Positions 13,464 to 20,626 of a stretch of 20,626 nt of DNA are shown one piece after another. Where the stretch lies: assembly GCA_046262935.1 (NCBI GenBank), contig JBHELT010000034.1, positions 1-20,626 on the forward strand, in the 5' to 3' direction. A program made the translations under genes and the position numbers. The notes beneath the pieces were generated by a model that was given only the letters and a program-made list of their open reading frames with translations, was not told the DNA's origin and ran no database searches. Position 1 is the first letter of the stretch, and every line of letters starts with the position of its first letter. The stretch comes from JBHELT01 sp046262935 (lineage in GTDB: Bacteria > Actinomycetota > CADDZG01 > JAHWKV01).

Positions 13464-14669
13464 GTGCGTGAAGCTGTCATCGTTGAAGCAGTAAGGACTC
13501 CACTCGGCAAGCGTGGGGGCAAACTCAAAGACTGGCATCCCATCGATCTTTTGGCTTCAGCGCTGAATGAGGTGGTTGATCGCTCGAAGATCGATCCTGC
13601 AATCGTCGAAGATGTCATCACAGGTTGCGTCTCGCAGATCGGTGAACAGGCGATCAACGTCGGACGCAACGCTTGGCTGTCGGCAGGACTGCCCGAACAG
13701 GTGCCAGCCACGACCGTCGACCGTCAATGCGGCTCATCTCAACAAGCAGCTCACTTCGCAGCCCAAGGCGTGATCGCCGAGGCCTACGAGGTCGCGATCG
13801 CATGCGGCATAGAGCACATGACTAGGATCCCTATGGGTTCCTCGTTCATGAGTGGCCCCGGTTTTCCCTACAGCCCTCAACTGCTGTCGCGCTATGAAGG
13901 CAACCTCGTGCCCCAGGGCATCTCGGCAGAACTGATCGCTGCCGATTTCGATATCACCCGTGAGCAGATGGACGATTTCGGATACCGCTCGCAGGTTCTA
14001 GCCGCGAAGGCCACCAACGAAGGTCGGTTCAAGAACGAGATCTTTCCTGTGAAAGTAGAAGGCGACAACGGCGTCGAGGTTTTCGAGATCGATGAAGGTA
14101 TCCGCTTCGAACCCGACCGCCAAAAGATGGCAGACCTAAGGCCTGCGTTCTTGGATCCTTCTATGCAAGAGCGGTTCCCAGAGATCAAGTGGGGAGTCAC
14201 CGCTGCAAACTCATCGCAGATAACCGACGGCGCTTCGGCGATGTTGATCACAACCCGTGAGAAGGCCGATGAACTCGGTCTAAGACCACGCGCTCGGTTC
14301 GTGAGTTTCGCACTGGCTGGTGCGGACCCAGTGCGCATGTTGTCGGGCCCCATCCCAGCTACGAAGAAGGCCCTCGAGCGCGCCGGATTGAAACTCGAAG
14401 ACATCGATGTCGTGGAGATCAATGAAGCCTTCGCTCCGGTCGTACTTGCCTGGAAGAAAGCACTCGGTGCTTCTGACTCGTGGTTCGAAGAACGCGTTAA
14501 CCCCAATGGCGGCGCGATTGCCCTTGGCCATCCGCTTGGAGCATCGGGTGCACGTTTGATGACTTCATTGCTGAACGAACTCGAACGCCGCGGCGGCAGG
14601 TATGGTCTTCAAACCATGTGCGAAGGCGGCGGCCTGGCCAACGCGACCATAATCGAACGTCTCGACTGA
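13464..14669 (+). CDS. Thiolase (acetyl-CoA acyltransferase)
   Basis: A 401-aa protein of normal thiolase length. The nucleophile is C89 in VDRQCGSSQQA. Downstream motifs are NEAFAPV (320-326), GGAIALGHPLGASGAR (349-364) with catalytic H356, and CEGGGLANA (386-394) with C386. Thiolases cleave 3-ketoacyl-CoA with CoA (beta-oxidation) or condense two acetyl-CoA. The sequence resembles degradative acyl-CoA acyltransferases, but chain-length preference cannot be read. No hydratase or dehydrogenase partner is adjacent, so it stands apart from a fad operon. The GTG at 13464 follows AAGG with a spacing of about 11 nt and begins right at the family start (REAVIVEAVRTPLGK). Confidence 0.92.
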   Translation: MREAVIVEAVRTPLGKRGGKLKDWHPIDLLASALNEVVDRSKIDPAIVEDVITGCVSQIGEQAINVGRNAWLSAGLPEQVPATTVDRQCGSSQQAAHFAAQGVIAEAYEVAIACGIEHMTRIPMGSSFMSGPGFPYSPQLLSRYEGNLVPQGISAELIAADFDITREQMDDFGYRSQVLAAKATNEGRFKNEIFPVKVEGDNGVEVFEIDEGIRFEPDRQKMADLRPAFLDPSMQERFPEIKWGVTAANSSQITDGASAMLITTREKADELGLRPRARFVSFALAGADPVRMLSGPIPATKKALERAGLKLEDIDVVEINEAFAPVVLAWKKALGASDSWFEERVNPNGGAIALGHPLGASGARLMTSLLNELERRGGRYGLQTMCEGGGLANATIIERLD

Positions 14670-14674
14670 CGGAC

Positions 14675-15073
14675 TTGGACGAGCCCCAAGTAGGCCCTGT
14701 CGATCTGCAAGGGGCCCCCGAACGCGCGACCAACCCGGGCAAGCTGCTTCTGCGCATAGCGGGCGGCATCTTGTTGGCTGTTGCAGTTATGGTCGTCGCC
14801 AGCCTTCTATTGTTCGCGGCAGGTGGAGCGCGCGGGATCTTCCGCCTCGTCATCGCCGGCGCGATGGGTCTGTCGATAGCGTGGTTCGGGGTTGGCTACT
14901 TCAGGCAGTTGGGAAATCCCCCCCCTCCTGATCCCGAGCCGACCGAGGTGCACCCTTCACTCAGACTCGCATACGTGTGCGAGATGTGCGGCCTTGAACT
15001 GGCAGTTGTGAAGGTGGCCAAAGACAAAGCACCAAGGCACTGCGGCGAGGGCATGGTTCTAGTTCAAAGGTGA
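14675..15073 (+). CDS. Membrane protein with C-terminal zinc-ribbon-like motif
   Basis: About 133 aa from a TTG start just after the thiolase stop; the exact start is uncertain, and a longer frame from a GTG at 14618 inside the thiolase is less likely. There are two hydrophobic helices (LLLRIAGGILLAVAVMVVAS and IFRLVIAGAMGLSIAWFGVG), a proline-rich linker, and a cytoplasmic or exposed tail YVCEMCGLELAVV....APRHCGEGM. The CxxC and HCGxxM groups look like a small zinc-ribbon or metal site, although only three Cys and one His are clear. Its end overlaps the convergent csoR-like gene by 15 nt. I know no function; a metal-related role is a guess from neighbourhood. Confidence 0.6.
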   Translation: MDEPQVGPVDLQGAPERATNPGKLLLRIAGGILLAVAVMVVASLLLFAAGGARGIFRLVIAGAMGLSIAWFGVGYFRQLGNPPPPDPEPTEVHPSLRLAYVCEMCGLELAVVKVAKDKAPRHCGEGMVLVQR

Positions 15074-15406
15074 TCGCGTCTTGGAGCCTTTGCGTGATCC
15101 CACGCGCGATGCTCCCACCTGAACGAACTTCTCGAGCGTTAGGGACAGTTCCTTGAGTTTCGCGTCCCGGTCTCTCGAACCGATCGCCTCGGTGACGCAT
15201 CCTTTGATGTGAGAGTCGAGGACCTTCAGGCTCACCTTCTCTGAAGCGGCGATGGCTGCCGACAGTTGATCGATCACATCGATGCAATAGGTGTGTTGCT
15301 CGATCATCTTCTGTACGCCGCGGATCTGTCCTTCGATCCTGCGCAGCCTGGCCAGCAGGTCTGGTTTGATATCGGCGTAGGAGCCGTGGCCTTCGTGTTT
15401 GTGCAT
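15059..15406 (-). CDS. csoR: CsoR/FrmR-family metal-sensing repressor
   Basis: A 115-aa all-helical repressor. The family core LLARLRRIEGQIRGVQKMI (17-35) is followed by the copper-type ligand set C41 (TYCIDVIDQ), H66 (DSHIKGC) and C70. That C-H-C pattern is typical of CsoR rather than nickel (RcnR) or formaldehyde (FrmR) sensors. The basic C-terminal tail is somewhat long. On copper binding, CsoR leaves its operator and lets exporters be made; no copper ATPase or chaperone lies in this window. An operator-like palindrome covers its own start, suggesting self-control. The ATG has no normal Shine-Dalgarno. Confidence 0.88.
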   Translation of the reverse strand: MHKHEGHGSYADIKPDLLARLRRIEGQIRGVQKMIEQHTYCIDVIDQLSAAIAASEKVSLKVLDSHIKGCVTEAIGSRDRDAKLKELSLTLEKFVQVGASRVGSRKGSKTRSPLN

Positions 15407-15421
15407 ACCCCCCTATGGTAT
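15405..15421 (-). promoter_or_regulatory. CsoR-type operator and -10 box overlapping the csoR start
   Basis: ATACC (15405-15409) and GGTAT (15417-15421) form a perfect 5-bp inverted repeat with a C-rich 7-nt centre, resembling CsoR operators (a C- or G-run flanked by TACC/GGTA). On the minus strand TACCAT (15415-15420) also fits a -10 box, 8 nt before the ATG, so the message would be nearly leaderless. Bound repressor would cover both. Confidence 0.6.
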
Positions 15422-15448
15422 CTGAGATGTTGGGTTAAAGCTTGAAGG

Positions 15449-15691
15449 TCAACGCCATTGGGTAGCAACTCCAAACGCCCCGGCGATCAAGGCCAGCCCG
15501 CCCCAAAGGAACCAGTCGTTGTCGGCGAACTTTAGGATCTGGCTTCCGCCCAGGATGTATCTGCCGAGGATCGAAACGAATCCAACGCCGAGGAAGGTGA
15601 AGAAAAGCACGGGAACCCAGCGGGGCGACGGCTTTGGTCGGGGCTTAGGTGGCGGGACGTATCGGTTGCGCTTCGATTTCGATTTCGGCAT
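15449..15691 (-). CDS. crgA: Cell division protein CrgA
   Basis: An 80-aa protein, normal for CrgA: a basic start MPKSKSKRNRYVPPP.PRPKPSPRWVPV, then two membrane helices (WVPVLFFTFLGVGFVSILGRYI and FLWGGLALIAGAFGVATQW). CrgA is an actinobacterial division protein that binds FtsZ and penicillin-binding proteins at the septum. I chose the ATG at 15691, where the family start motif begins and AGGGAG lies just upstream, over an in-frame ATG at 15733 that would add 14 unrelated residues. It is divergent from the sortase gene, as in many actinobacteria. Confidence 0.93.
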   Translation of the reverse strand: MPKSKSKRNRYVPPPKPRPKPSPRWVPVLFFTFLGVGFVSILGRYILGGSQILKFADNDWFLWGGLALIAGAFGVATQWR

Positions 15692-15719
15692 GGCTCCCTC
15701 ATGGCTGGTGGGCGCCAGC

Positions 15720-15725
15720 ATTGTA
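15720..15725 (-). promoter_or_regulatory. -10 box of crgA
   Basis: On the minus strand TACAAT (15720-15725) is a near-consensus -10, 28 nt upstream of the chosen ATG, leaving room for the ribosome site. The same hexamer precedes the tRNA. No clear -35 is seen. Confidence 0.45.
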
Positions 15726-15764
15726 CCCGCCAACCGAAGCCGCTAGCTTCAGGGGCGATTAAGT

Positions 15765-15770
15765 TACATT
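15765..15770 (+). promoter_or_regulatory. -10 box of the sortase operon, leaderless layout
   Basis: TACATT fits TANNNT and ends 6 nt before the sortase ATG at 15777, with no Shine-Dalgarno between. This is the layout of leaderless actinobacterial genes. Confidence 0.45.
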
Positions 15771-15776
15771 GGGACG

Positions 15777-16385
15777 ATGATATTGAGGCTGATCGGCCGC
15801 ACATTCATCGCAGCGGGCATCACCATCTTGCTTTTCCTGGCATATCAATTGTTCGGCACCAATATCATCACCGGACGTGACCAGAAGGCCCTGCGCTCCA
15901 AGTTCGTAGCTGAAGCGGCCGAGCCGCCCACCGCCACCGTGACGCCCGACCTCGGCGAGGGCATCGCACTGCTTCGTATCCCCAAGATCGGATTAGACCG
16001 TGTTGTGGTCGAGGGGGTGGGCGTTGAAGACCTGAAGAAAGGCCCCGGCCACTACCCAGGCACCGCGATGCCTGGTCATAAAGGAAATGCCGTCATCTCC
16101 GGCCATCGCACCACTTACGGGGCGCCTTTCTATCGTCTGGACGAGTTGGTCCCCGGCGACGATATCGAAGTGACGGACCTGTCGGGGACTTACCACTACA
16201 AGGTTTCCGAACAAACGGTTGTCCCCCCCACGGCGACCAAGGTGCTCGATGAAACCCCCGATGATCGATTGACCCTCACAACCTGCAATCCCAGGTTCTC
16301 GGCGCGACAGCGCCTGATAATCGTGGCGCTTCTGGTAGGCGAGTCGAAGGAGGCCAAGGTGCGAGGTTATGAAAGAGCAGCCTGA
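15777..16385 (+). CDS. Class E-like sortase
   Basis: A 202-aa protein with an N-terminal signal anchor (residues 8-28) and an extracytoplasmic sortase fold. The catalytic triad is visible: H110 in SGHRTTYGAPFYRLDEL, C170 in TLTTCNPRFSARQR and R178. The TLTTC.P.FSARQR pattern is typical of class E/housekeeping sortases of actinobacteria, which join LAXTG-type proteins to the peptidoglycan. No LAXTG or LPXTG substrate gene is seen in the window. It heads a run of coupled genes (small membrane protein, PHP protein, PabA/TrpG) next to crgA and the PASTA kinases, the conserved cell-envelope neighbourhood. Confidence 0.9.
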   Translation: MILRLIGRTFIAAGITILLFLAYQLFGTNIITGRDQKALRSKFVAEAAEPPTATVTPDLGEGIALLRIPKIGLDRVVVEGVGVEDLKKGPGHYPGTAMPGHKGNAVISGHRTTYGAPFYRLDELVPGDDIEVTDLSGTYHYKVSEQTVVPPTATKVLDETPDDRLTLTTCNPRFSARQRLIIVALLVGESKEAKVRGYERAA

Positions 16386-16512
16386 CGTTTCGCCGCAACG
16401 ACGCAAGCGAAACAGGATATTGCTCATCGCGGTACTGGTCGTGATCGGGCTGCCTATCTTGTTCTACCTCTTCGAGTACGTTGTCCCATCGCTGCTGCCT
16501 TCGAACTTCTGA
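16369..16512 (+). CDS. Small single-span membrane protein (47 aa)
   Basis: A 47-aa frame starting MKEQPDVSPQRRKRNR, then one hydrophobic helix (17-35, ILLIAVLVVIGLPILFYLF) and a short outer tail EYVVPSLLPSNF. Its ATG lies 17 nt inside the sortase gene in another frame, and its stop TGA is directly followed by the TTG of the PHP gene, so all three are coupled. The many basic residues before the helix predict the N-terminus inside. Tiny membrane proteins often accompany sortases in this locus, but I do not recognise a named family. Confidence 0.65.
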   Translation: MKEQPDVSPQRRKRNRILLIAVLVVIGLPILFYLFEYVVPSLLPSNF

Positions 16513-17190
16513 TTGCTGCGCATCGACCTTCAGGTCCATACGACCGCAGGAAGCCCCGATTCGGTGATCGCCCCCGCTGAACTTTCGACGCGATGTCGCT
16601 TGACTGGCATCCATGGTGTTGCCACCACGGAACACCTTGCACCCGTGCAGGTTGCATCGGACCTGCCGGTATCGAAGGTCGATGATTGTTTGGTCATCCC
16701 GGCACGTGAGGTCACCTACCTGGGTGCTCATCTCCTCGTTCTTTCTAGCGACCTGGAGTTGCTGACGCAGATCCCGCGGCGTGTGGAAGATGAATGGTGG
16801 TTTCGGCAGGGACCTTCAGCTGTCATCTGGGCTCACCCGGGTGCCGCGACCGGATCGAGCGCCTATCCAGCCCGGATGCCCAACCCAGAAGGGATGGCTG
16901 ATGTGGTCCATTGCGTCGAGCTACTGAACGGCAGGCACCTGCATTTCGCGGAGACGATCGATGTTGGCAGGCGCCTTGCGCTGTCTCTTGGCTGTGCCAT
17001 GACCGGCGGGAGCGATGCCCATGCCCCCGCCGACATCGGCCGCTGCTTCACCATCATCGAGGCCGAACCGACGGTAGACTCGGTGATCGCTGCCCTCCGC
17101 AGCCAAAGATGTGAGCCTGCACTTGGCGCGGCATGGGCCGCGCTTCACGATTACCATTACAGAGGTGACCTCGAGGAATATCTAAGGTGA
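16513..17190 (+). CDS. PHP-domain metal-dependent phosphoesterase
   Basis: A 225-aa single PHP domain. Metal ligands are visible: LQVHTTAGSPDS (H9), TTEH (38-41), IPAREVTY with E66, WAHPG (H102) and GSDAHAPADIG (D164, H166). PHP proteins hydrolyse phosphoesters, for example histidinol phosphate, small nucleotides or polymerase-linked substrates; the substrate here is open. The protein lies between the sortase/small-membrane pair and PabA/TrpG. It starts with TTG immediately after the previous stop and its TGA overlaps the next GTG (GTGA). Its C-terminal part (HDYHYRGDLEEYLR) is short, with no added domain. Confidence 0.82.
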   Translation: MLRIDLQVHTTAGSPDSVIAPAELSTRCRLTGIHGVATTEHLAPVQVASDLPVSKVDDCLVIPAREVTYLGAHLLVLSSDLELLTQIPRRVEDEWWFRQGPSAVIWAHPGAATGSSAYPARMPNPEGMADVVHCVELLNGRHLHFAETIDVGRRLALSLGCAMTGGSDAHAPADIGRCFTIIEAEPTVDSVIAALRSQRCEPALGAAWAALHDYHYRGDLEEYLR

Positions 17191-17753
17191 GAGTTGTCCT
17201 TATCGACAACTACGATTCGTTCGTTTACAACCTCGCGCAGTACGTCGGCGCGTCAGGCGCCACACCGGTGGTTCTGCGCAACGACTCATCGCTAGAAGAG
17301 GTCGAAGCCGAAGGCCCCGACGCGATCATAGTTTCACCAGGACCGGGGCGGCCTGAAGACACTGGATGCTGCATCGAAGTCATCAAGAAGATCGGCCCAA
17401 GAGTTCCACTGCTCGGTGTTTGTCTTGGGCACCAGGCGATCGGAGTTGCTTTTGGAGCAACGGTTGGCAGGGCCACCAAGATCATGCACGGCAAGACGTC
17501 TTTGATAGACCATGACGGGGCTGGTGTTTTCGAAGGCCTGCCTCAGCCTTTCGAGGCCACCCGTTATCACTCATTGGTCATCGAGCCCACGACTATCAAA
17601 GACCCACTCATAGTTTCGGCAACCACTCATGATGGCGTTGTGATGGGTGTTAGGCATCGCACGAATCCGATCCATGGGGTGCAGTTCCATCCCGAATCGA
17701 TACTGACGACCAGCGGCATGCAGCTGATCAAGAACTTCTTGTCGTCGATCTAG
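17187..17753 (+). CDS. pabA: Glutamine amidotransferase subunit, PabA/TrpG family
   Basis: A 188-aa class I glutamine amidotransferase. It starts with the family signature VVLIDNYDSFVYNLAQY, then SPGPGRPEDTG (50-60), the nucleophile C79 in GVCLGHQAIG and the H168/E170 pair in VQFHPESI. It supplies ammonia from glutamine to the partner that makes aminodeoxychorismate (folate) or anthranilate (tryptophan). The partner is not here, so PabA and TrpG cannot be separated. Its presence next to pknB is a conserved actinobacterial arrangement. It starts at a GTG overlapping the PHP stop by 4 nt, and its stop lies 1 nt from the convergent pknB stop. Confidence 0.92.
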   Translation: MRVVLIDNYDSFVYNLAQYVGASGATPVVLRNDSSLEEVEAEGPDAIIVSPGPGRPEDTGCCIEVIKKIGPRVPLLGVCLGHQAIGVAFGATVGRATKIMHGKTSLIDHDGAGVFEGLPQPFEATRYHSLVIEPTTIKDPLIVSATTHDGVVMGVRHRTNPIHGVQFHPESILTTSGMQLIKNFLSSI

Positions 17754-17754
17754 G

Positions 17755-19590
17755 TCAAGCCGATTTCTCGACGGTGATCGTTACCGTGTCGCCCTTGCAC
17801 GATGATGTTCCCGGGGCCGGGTCTTGAGCCACCACCGTATCCACGTTCTTTCCGGGTGGCGGGGTTGTTTCGATGATCTCGACTTTGAACCCAGCGTCCT
17901 GCAATTCCTTGACCGCCGACTCCTCTGTTTGACCGATGACTTTAGGCACCTTAGGGACGCGGTTGATCGTCAATGTAACGGTCGATCCCTCTGCCAGTTC
18001 TTGGCCAGCAGCCGGGTTTTGATCCATGACCCTTCCATCGCGCTGTGATGTGTTGCAGGTATCAACGGTCTTCGCGATCAGCCCAATATCGGATAGACGT
18101 TGGCGCGCGTTGTCTTCGTCGAGCCCAGTTAGATCGGGCACGCGTACCGTCTTGGCTCCACCACTCACGATCAGGTTCACTGGCTTATCGCGGTCGAGCG
18201 TAGATCCTGCAGCCGGATCTTGATCGATGACCTTCCCAGCGGGGACGGAACTGTCGAACTTGTTCGTGATCGCTCCCACACGAAGACCAGCTTCTTTGAG
18301 TGCGTTCTCGGCTTCGGTTTGGGTCATCCCAACAACGCTTGGCACCGCAACCTGCGAGGGTCCCTTGGAAACGATCAGATGAATGTCGGAACCTTTCGGA
18401 ACCTTCCTGCCATCTTCGGGGTCCTGCGATACGACCGTGCCTTCGGGTACCGAATCCGAGAACTCATTGGGGTCGATGATCGCTTTCAAGCCAGCGCCTT
18501 GGATCCGTTTCACCGCTTCGTCCTTGGTCAAACCTGCGACGCGGGGAACCTCGACCGTTGTTCCTGCCCCTCCGAACAAAGAAGCGATCAACAAACCAGC
18601 CAACACCAAGACACTCAAGAAGAGGCTTACGATCAGCAGGTACGCGACGGCTTTGCGCCTTGGAGAAGCAGATGGCAATGAAGGTGCTGGCATCACCATC
18701 GTGCGATCCGCCGGTTCCATGACCGCGGTCTGATCGGGCGGAAGGATGGGAGTTGCTTCTACCTCTTCGCCGCGGATGATGCGCTCGAGGTCTTGCTTCA
18801 TCTCCAGAGCGGTCGTGTAACGGTTATCGGGATTCTTCGCCAAAGCCTTCATCACCACCGCATCGATACCAGGCGTCACCTCATGGTTCAGCATGCTGGG
18901 TGGTGCCGGGTCTTCTTTGACATGTTTGTATGCGATGGCGACCGGAGAGTCACCTTTGAAAGGAACTTCGCGAGTGAGCATCTCGTACAAAACCACGCCA
19001 ACCGAATAAACATCCGAGCGCGCGTCGACAGCCATACCCTGCGCTTGCTCGGGAGAAAGATAGTTGGCCGTCCCGATCACCGTTCCGGCCTGAGTCATCG
19101 TGGTGCCGGAATCAGTTGTTGCTCTTGCGATGCCGAAGTCCATGACCTTGGTCTGCCCGTTACGCGTCACCGCGATGTTCGCCGGTTTCACGTCTCGGTG
19201 CACGATGCCCTTTTGGTGGGCGATGTCCAACGCGCCACAAACATCGGCAGCGATCTCTACGGCGCGTTCTGGACTTAAGGGTCCTTCGGACTGGATCATC
19301 TCGCGCAGCGTTCTTCCTTCGACGTATTCCATGACGATGAAATAGGTGCCGTTGTCTGAACCCCAGTCGAAGATAGAAACGATCCGCGGATCGTTGAGGC
19401 TCGCGACCGCCTGAGCCTCGCGACGGAAGCGTTCTATGAACGCTTTATCGTTGGCATATTGAGGATGAAGAGTCTTTAGGGCGACCGGCCTGTCGAGAAG
19501 TTCGTCCCTGGCCATCAAAACCTCGGCCATCCCGCCAGAAGCGATCGGTCCGGATACTCGATACCTCCCGCCGAATTCTTGCTTGCTCAA
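17755..19590 (-). CDS. pknB: Serine/threonine kinase PknB with four PASTA repeats
   Basis: A 611-aa transmembrane kinase. The kinase domain (about 8-275) has ASGGMAEV (17-24), K39, HRDVKPAN (131-138), DFG (151-153), GTANYLSPE (173-181) and SDVYSVG (192-198). A Pro/Thr-rich juxtamembrane stretch follows (276-312), then a membrane helix (316-339) and four PASTA repeats (about 345-410, 413-478, 481-545, 546-608). PASTA repeats bind muropeptides or lipid II and control cell-wall growth and division. The outside part has just two cysteines, C512 and C598, which could pair. The start is a TTG overlapping the upstream kinase stop (TTGA), so both are coupled. Confidence 0.95.
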   Translation of the reverse strand: MSKQEFGGRYRVSGPIASGGMAEVLMARDELLDRPVALKTLHPQYANDKAFIERFRREAQAVASLNDPRIVSIFDWGSDNGTYFIVMEYVEGRTLREMIQSEGPLSPERAVEIAADVCGALDIAHQKGIVHRDVKPANIAVTRNGQTKVMDFGIARATTDSGTTMTQAGTVIGTANYLSPEQAQGMAVDARSDVYSVGVVLYEMLTREVPFKGDSPVAIAYKHVKEDPAPPSMLNHEVTPGIDAVVMKALAKNPDNRYTTALEMKQDLERIIRGEEVEATPILPPDQTAVMEPADRTMVMPAPSLPSASPRRKAVAYLLIVSLFLSVLVLAGLLIASLFGGAGTTVEVPRVAGLTKDEAVKRIQGAGLKAIIDPNEFSDSVPEGTVVSQDPEDGRKVPKGSDIHLIVSKGPSQVAVPSVVGMTQTEAENALKEAGLRVGAITNKFDSSVPAGKVIDQDPAAGSTLDRDKPVNLIVSGGAKTVRVPDLTGLDEDNARQRLSDIGLIAKTVDTCNTSQRDGRVMDQNPAAGQELAEGSTVTLTINRVPKVPKVIGQTEESAVKELQDAGFKVEIIETTPPPGKNVDTVVAQDPAPGTSSCKGDTVTITVEKSA

Positions 19591-20626
19591 TCGCCCTTGC
19601 CTTTACCCTTGCGATGTCTTGTGCTCTGGGAAATGGTAAGGCTCACGGTGCTTCCGGGGGCGGCAAGTGTTCCAGCCGGGGGGATCTGCCCGGTAACGAT
19701 GGCTGAGCCGTCGGCGTTAGCGGGGACTGCCGGCTTGAACCCCATCTCGACCAGCGTCTTCACCGCTTCGTCCAAAGTTTGGCCGATCATCGCAGGGACC
19801 TTGTTGCCGGGGCCCTTCGAAACCACGAGCGAGATCGTCGCGCCTTTGCCGATCAATGTGCCCGGTTCGGGTTGCTGCCCGATCACGGTGTCGACAGGTT
19901 TGTCTGAAACTTCATCGGCGCGCGAGACCTTAAGCCCATGATCCTTGGCAGCGGTGCTAGCAGCGCTGAATGTTTGTCCGGTGAACGCGGGAACCTTCAC
20001 GAGGGCGGCCGATCGCTGCATCCGATCGCCCACCCACAGCAACGCCGCGACCGATATCAACAGTGCAATGACTACGAGCAGGGGTTTGCGTTTCGACCTT
20101 CGTGACACTCTGGGCGGCGCTGACGGAGCCGGCGGTAAGGGCATGACCTCGGTCCTCGGCCCAACTGCTTCGGGCAGGACGATCGTCGTGTTGGTCTCGG
20201 CCCCCGTGCTTGCGATGGCAGACCTTAGGGCCACCGACATCTCCGCTGCCGAAGCGAAGCGCGCCGCAGGGTCTTTCTGCAATGCGCGCTCGACAACGTC
20301 GTTGATAGCGATCGGTATGAGGGGGTCGTGTTCGCGAGGGCTCGGAACTGGATCGTTGGTGTGGGCGAGAGCGGTTGCGATCGAAGAGTCGCCATCGAAC
20401 GGCGGGCTTCCGGTGAGAGCCTGATGCAGGACGCATCCAAGCGAGTAGATGTCGCTGGCCGCCGTCGCACGCTCGCCAAGCACCTGTTCGGGAGAAAGGT
20501 AGAAGGGAGTTCCGATGAGGCCTTTCGTCTGAGTCATCGGTGAGTTCGATGCGATCCATGCGATCCCGAAATCTGTGACCTTCACCGTCCCCTGCGCCGT
20601 TATGAAGATGTTGCCCGGTTTCAGAT
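19587..20626 (-). CDS. Second Ser/Thr kinase with two PASTA repeats, 5' end outside window
   Basis: The gene runs off the window edge; about 346 residues are visible, beginning LKPGNIFITAQG, the end of the HRDLKPxN catalytic loop. Then come DFGIAW, GTPFYLSPEQ (activation segment), SDIYSLG, a linker rich in Pro/Arg, one membrane helix (LLVVIALLISVAALLWVG) and two PASTA repeats with tail RHRKGKGKGD. The paired kinase in well-known actinobacteria (PknA) lacks PASTA repeats, so this is a PASTA-bearing partner. The stop overlaps the pknB TTG by 3 nt, so it is the upstream gene of the pknB operon. Genes further upstream (pbpA, rodA/ftsW, phosphatase) are likely but not visible. Confidence 0.92.
   Translation of the reverse strand, partial: LKPGNIFITAQGTVKVTDFGIAWIASNSPMTQTKGLIGTPFYLSPEQVLGERATAASDIYSLGCVLHQALTGSPPFDGDSSIATALAHTNDPVPSPREHDPLIPIAINDVVERALQKDPAARFASAAEMSVALRSAIASTGAETNTTIVLPEAVGPRTEVMPLPPAPSAPPRVSRRSKRKPLLVVIALLISVAALLWVGDRMQRSAALVKVPAFTGQTFSAASTAAKDHGLKVSRADEVSDKPVDTVIGQQPEPGTLIGKGATISLVVSKGPGNKVPAMIGQTLDEAVKTLVEMGFKPAVPANADGSAIVTGQIPPAGTLAAPGSTVSLTISQSTRHRKGKGKGD

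Noticed and set aside
1..20626. CRISPR array, insertion sequence or prophage
   Set aside because: No spaced repeat series, transposase, integrase or phage structural motif was seen in any frame.

Overview
The window looks like a chromosomal stretch from an actinobacterium (Actinomycetota), probably an uncultivated or poorly sampled lineage. The base composition is moderately G+C-rich. GTG and TTG starts are common, several genes appear to be leaderless, and the right end carries the typical actinobacterial cell-envelope and division neighbourhood: crgA, a class E-like sortase, a pabA/trpG amidotransferase, and PASTA-domain Ser/Thr kinases.

Left part (1-1986): an accessory region with two type II toxin-antitoxin pairs. 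One is an AbrB-like antitoxin (partial) with a PIN toxin, the other an excisionase-type HTH antitoxin with a PIN toxin. An orphan lipoprotein lies between them. Two compact perfect inverted repeats sit in the intergenic spaces.

1987-5137 (minus strand): a tightly overlapping three-gene operon, MurG-like glycosyltransferase > CBS-domain nucleotidyltransferase (PtmE-like) > LegB-like NDP-sugar 4,6-dehydratase. The last two match the GDP-sugar branch of legionaminic acid synthesis. The later pathway enzymes are not in the window.

5138-9570 (plus strand): an ABC-F ATPase with a leaderless-type promoter, a 51-aa membrane peptide, a saccharopine-dehydrogenase-like protein with a degraded nucleotide-binding loop, a tRNA-Ala(TGC), and a class III cyclase with an N-terminal SnoaL-like domain.

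9594-14669: an orphan PAS histidine kinase (minus), an SCP2 sterol-carrier protein (minus) with a clear terminator, a divergent Nudix + metallo-beta-lactamase fusion, a small membrane protein of 43 aa behind a highly folded leader and ahead of a strong terminator, and a thiolase. SCP2, the NUDT19-like Nudix domain and the thiolase together suggest acyl-CoA or lipid turnover.

14675-20626: a membrane zinc-ribbon protein, a CsoR-type metal sensor with an operator overlapping its start, CrgA, then a coupled sortase - small membrane protein - PHP phosphoesterase - PabA/TrpG run. This converges with a PknB kinase (four PASTA repeats) and an upstream kinase with two PASTA repeats, cut by the window edge. 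I saw no CRISPR array, IS element, rRNA or phage genes.
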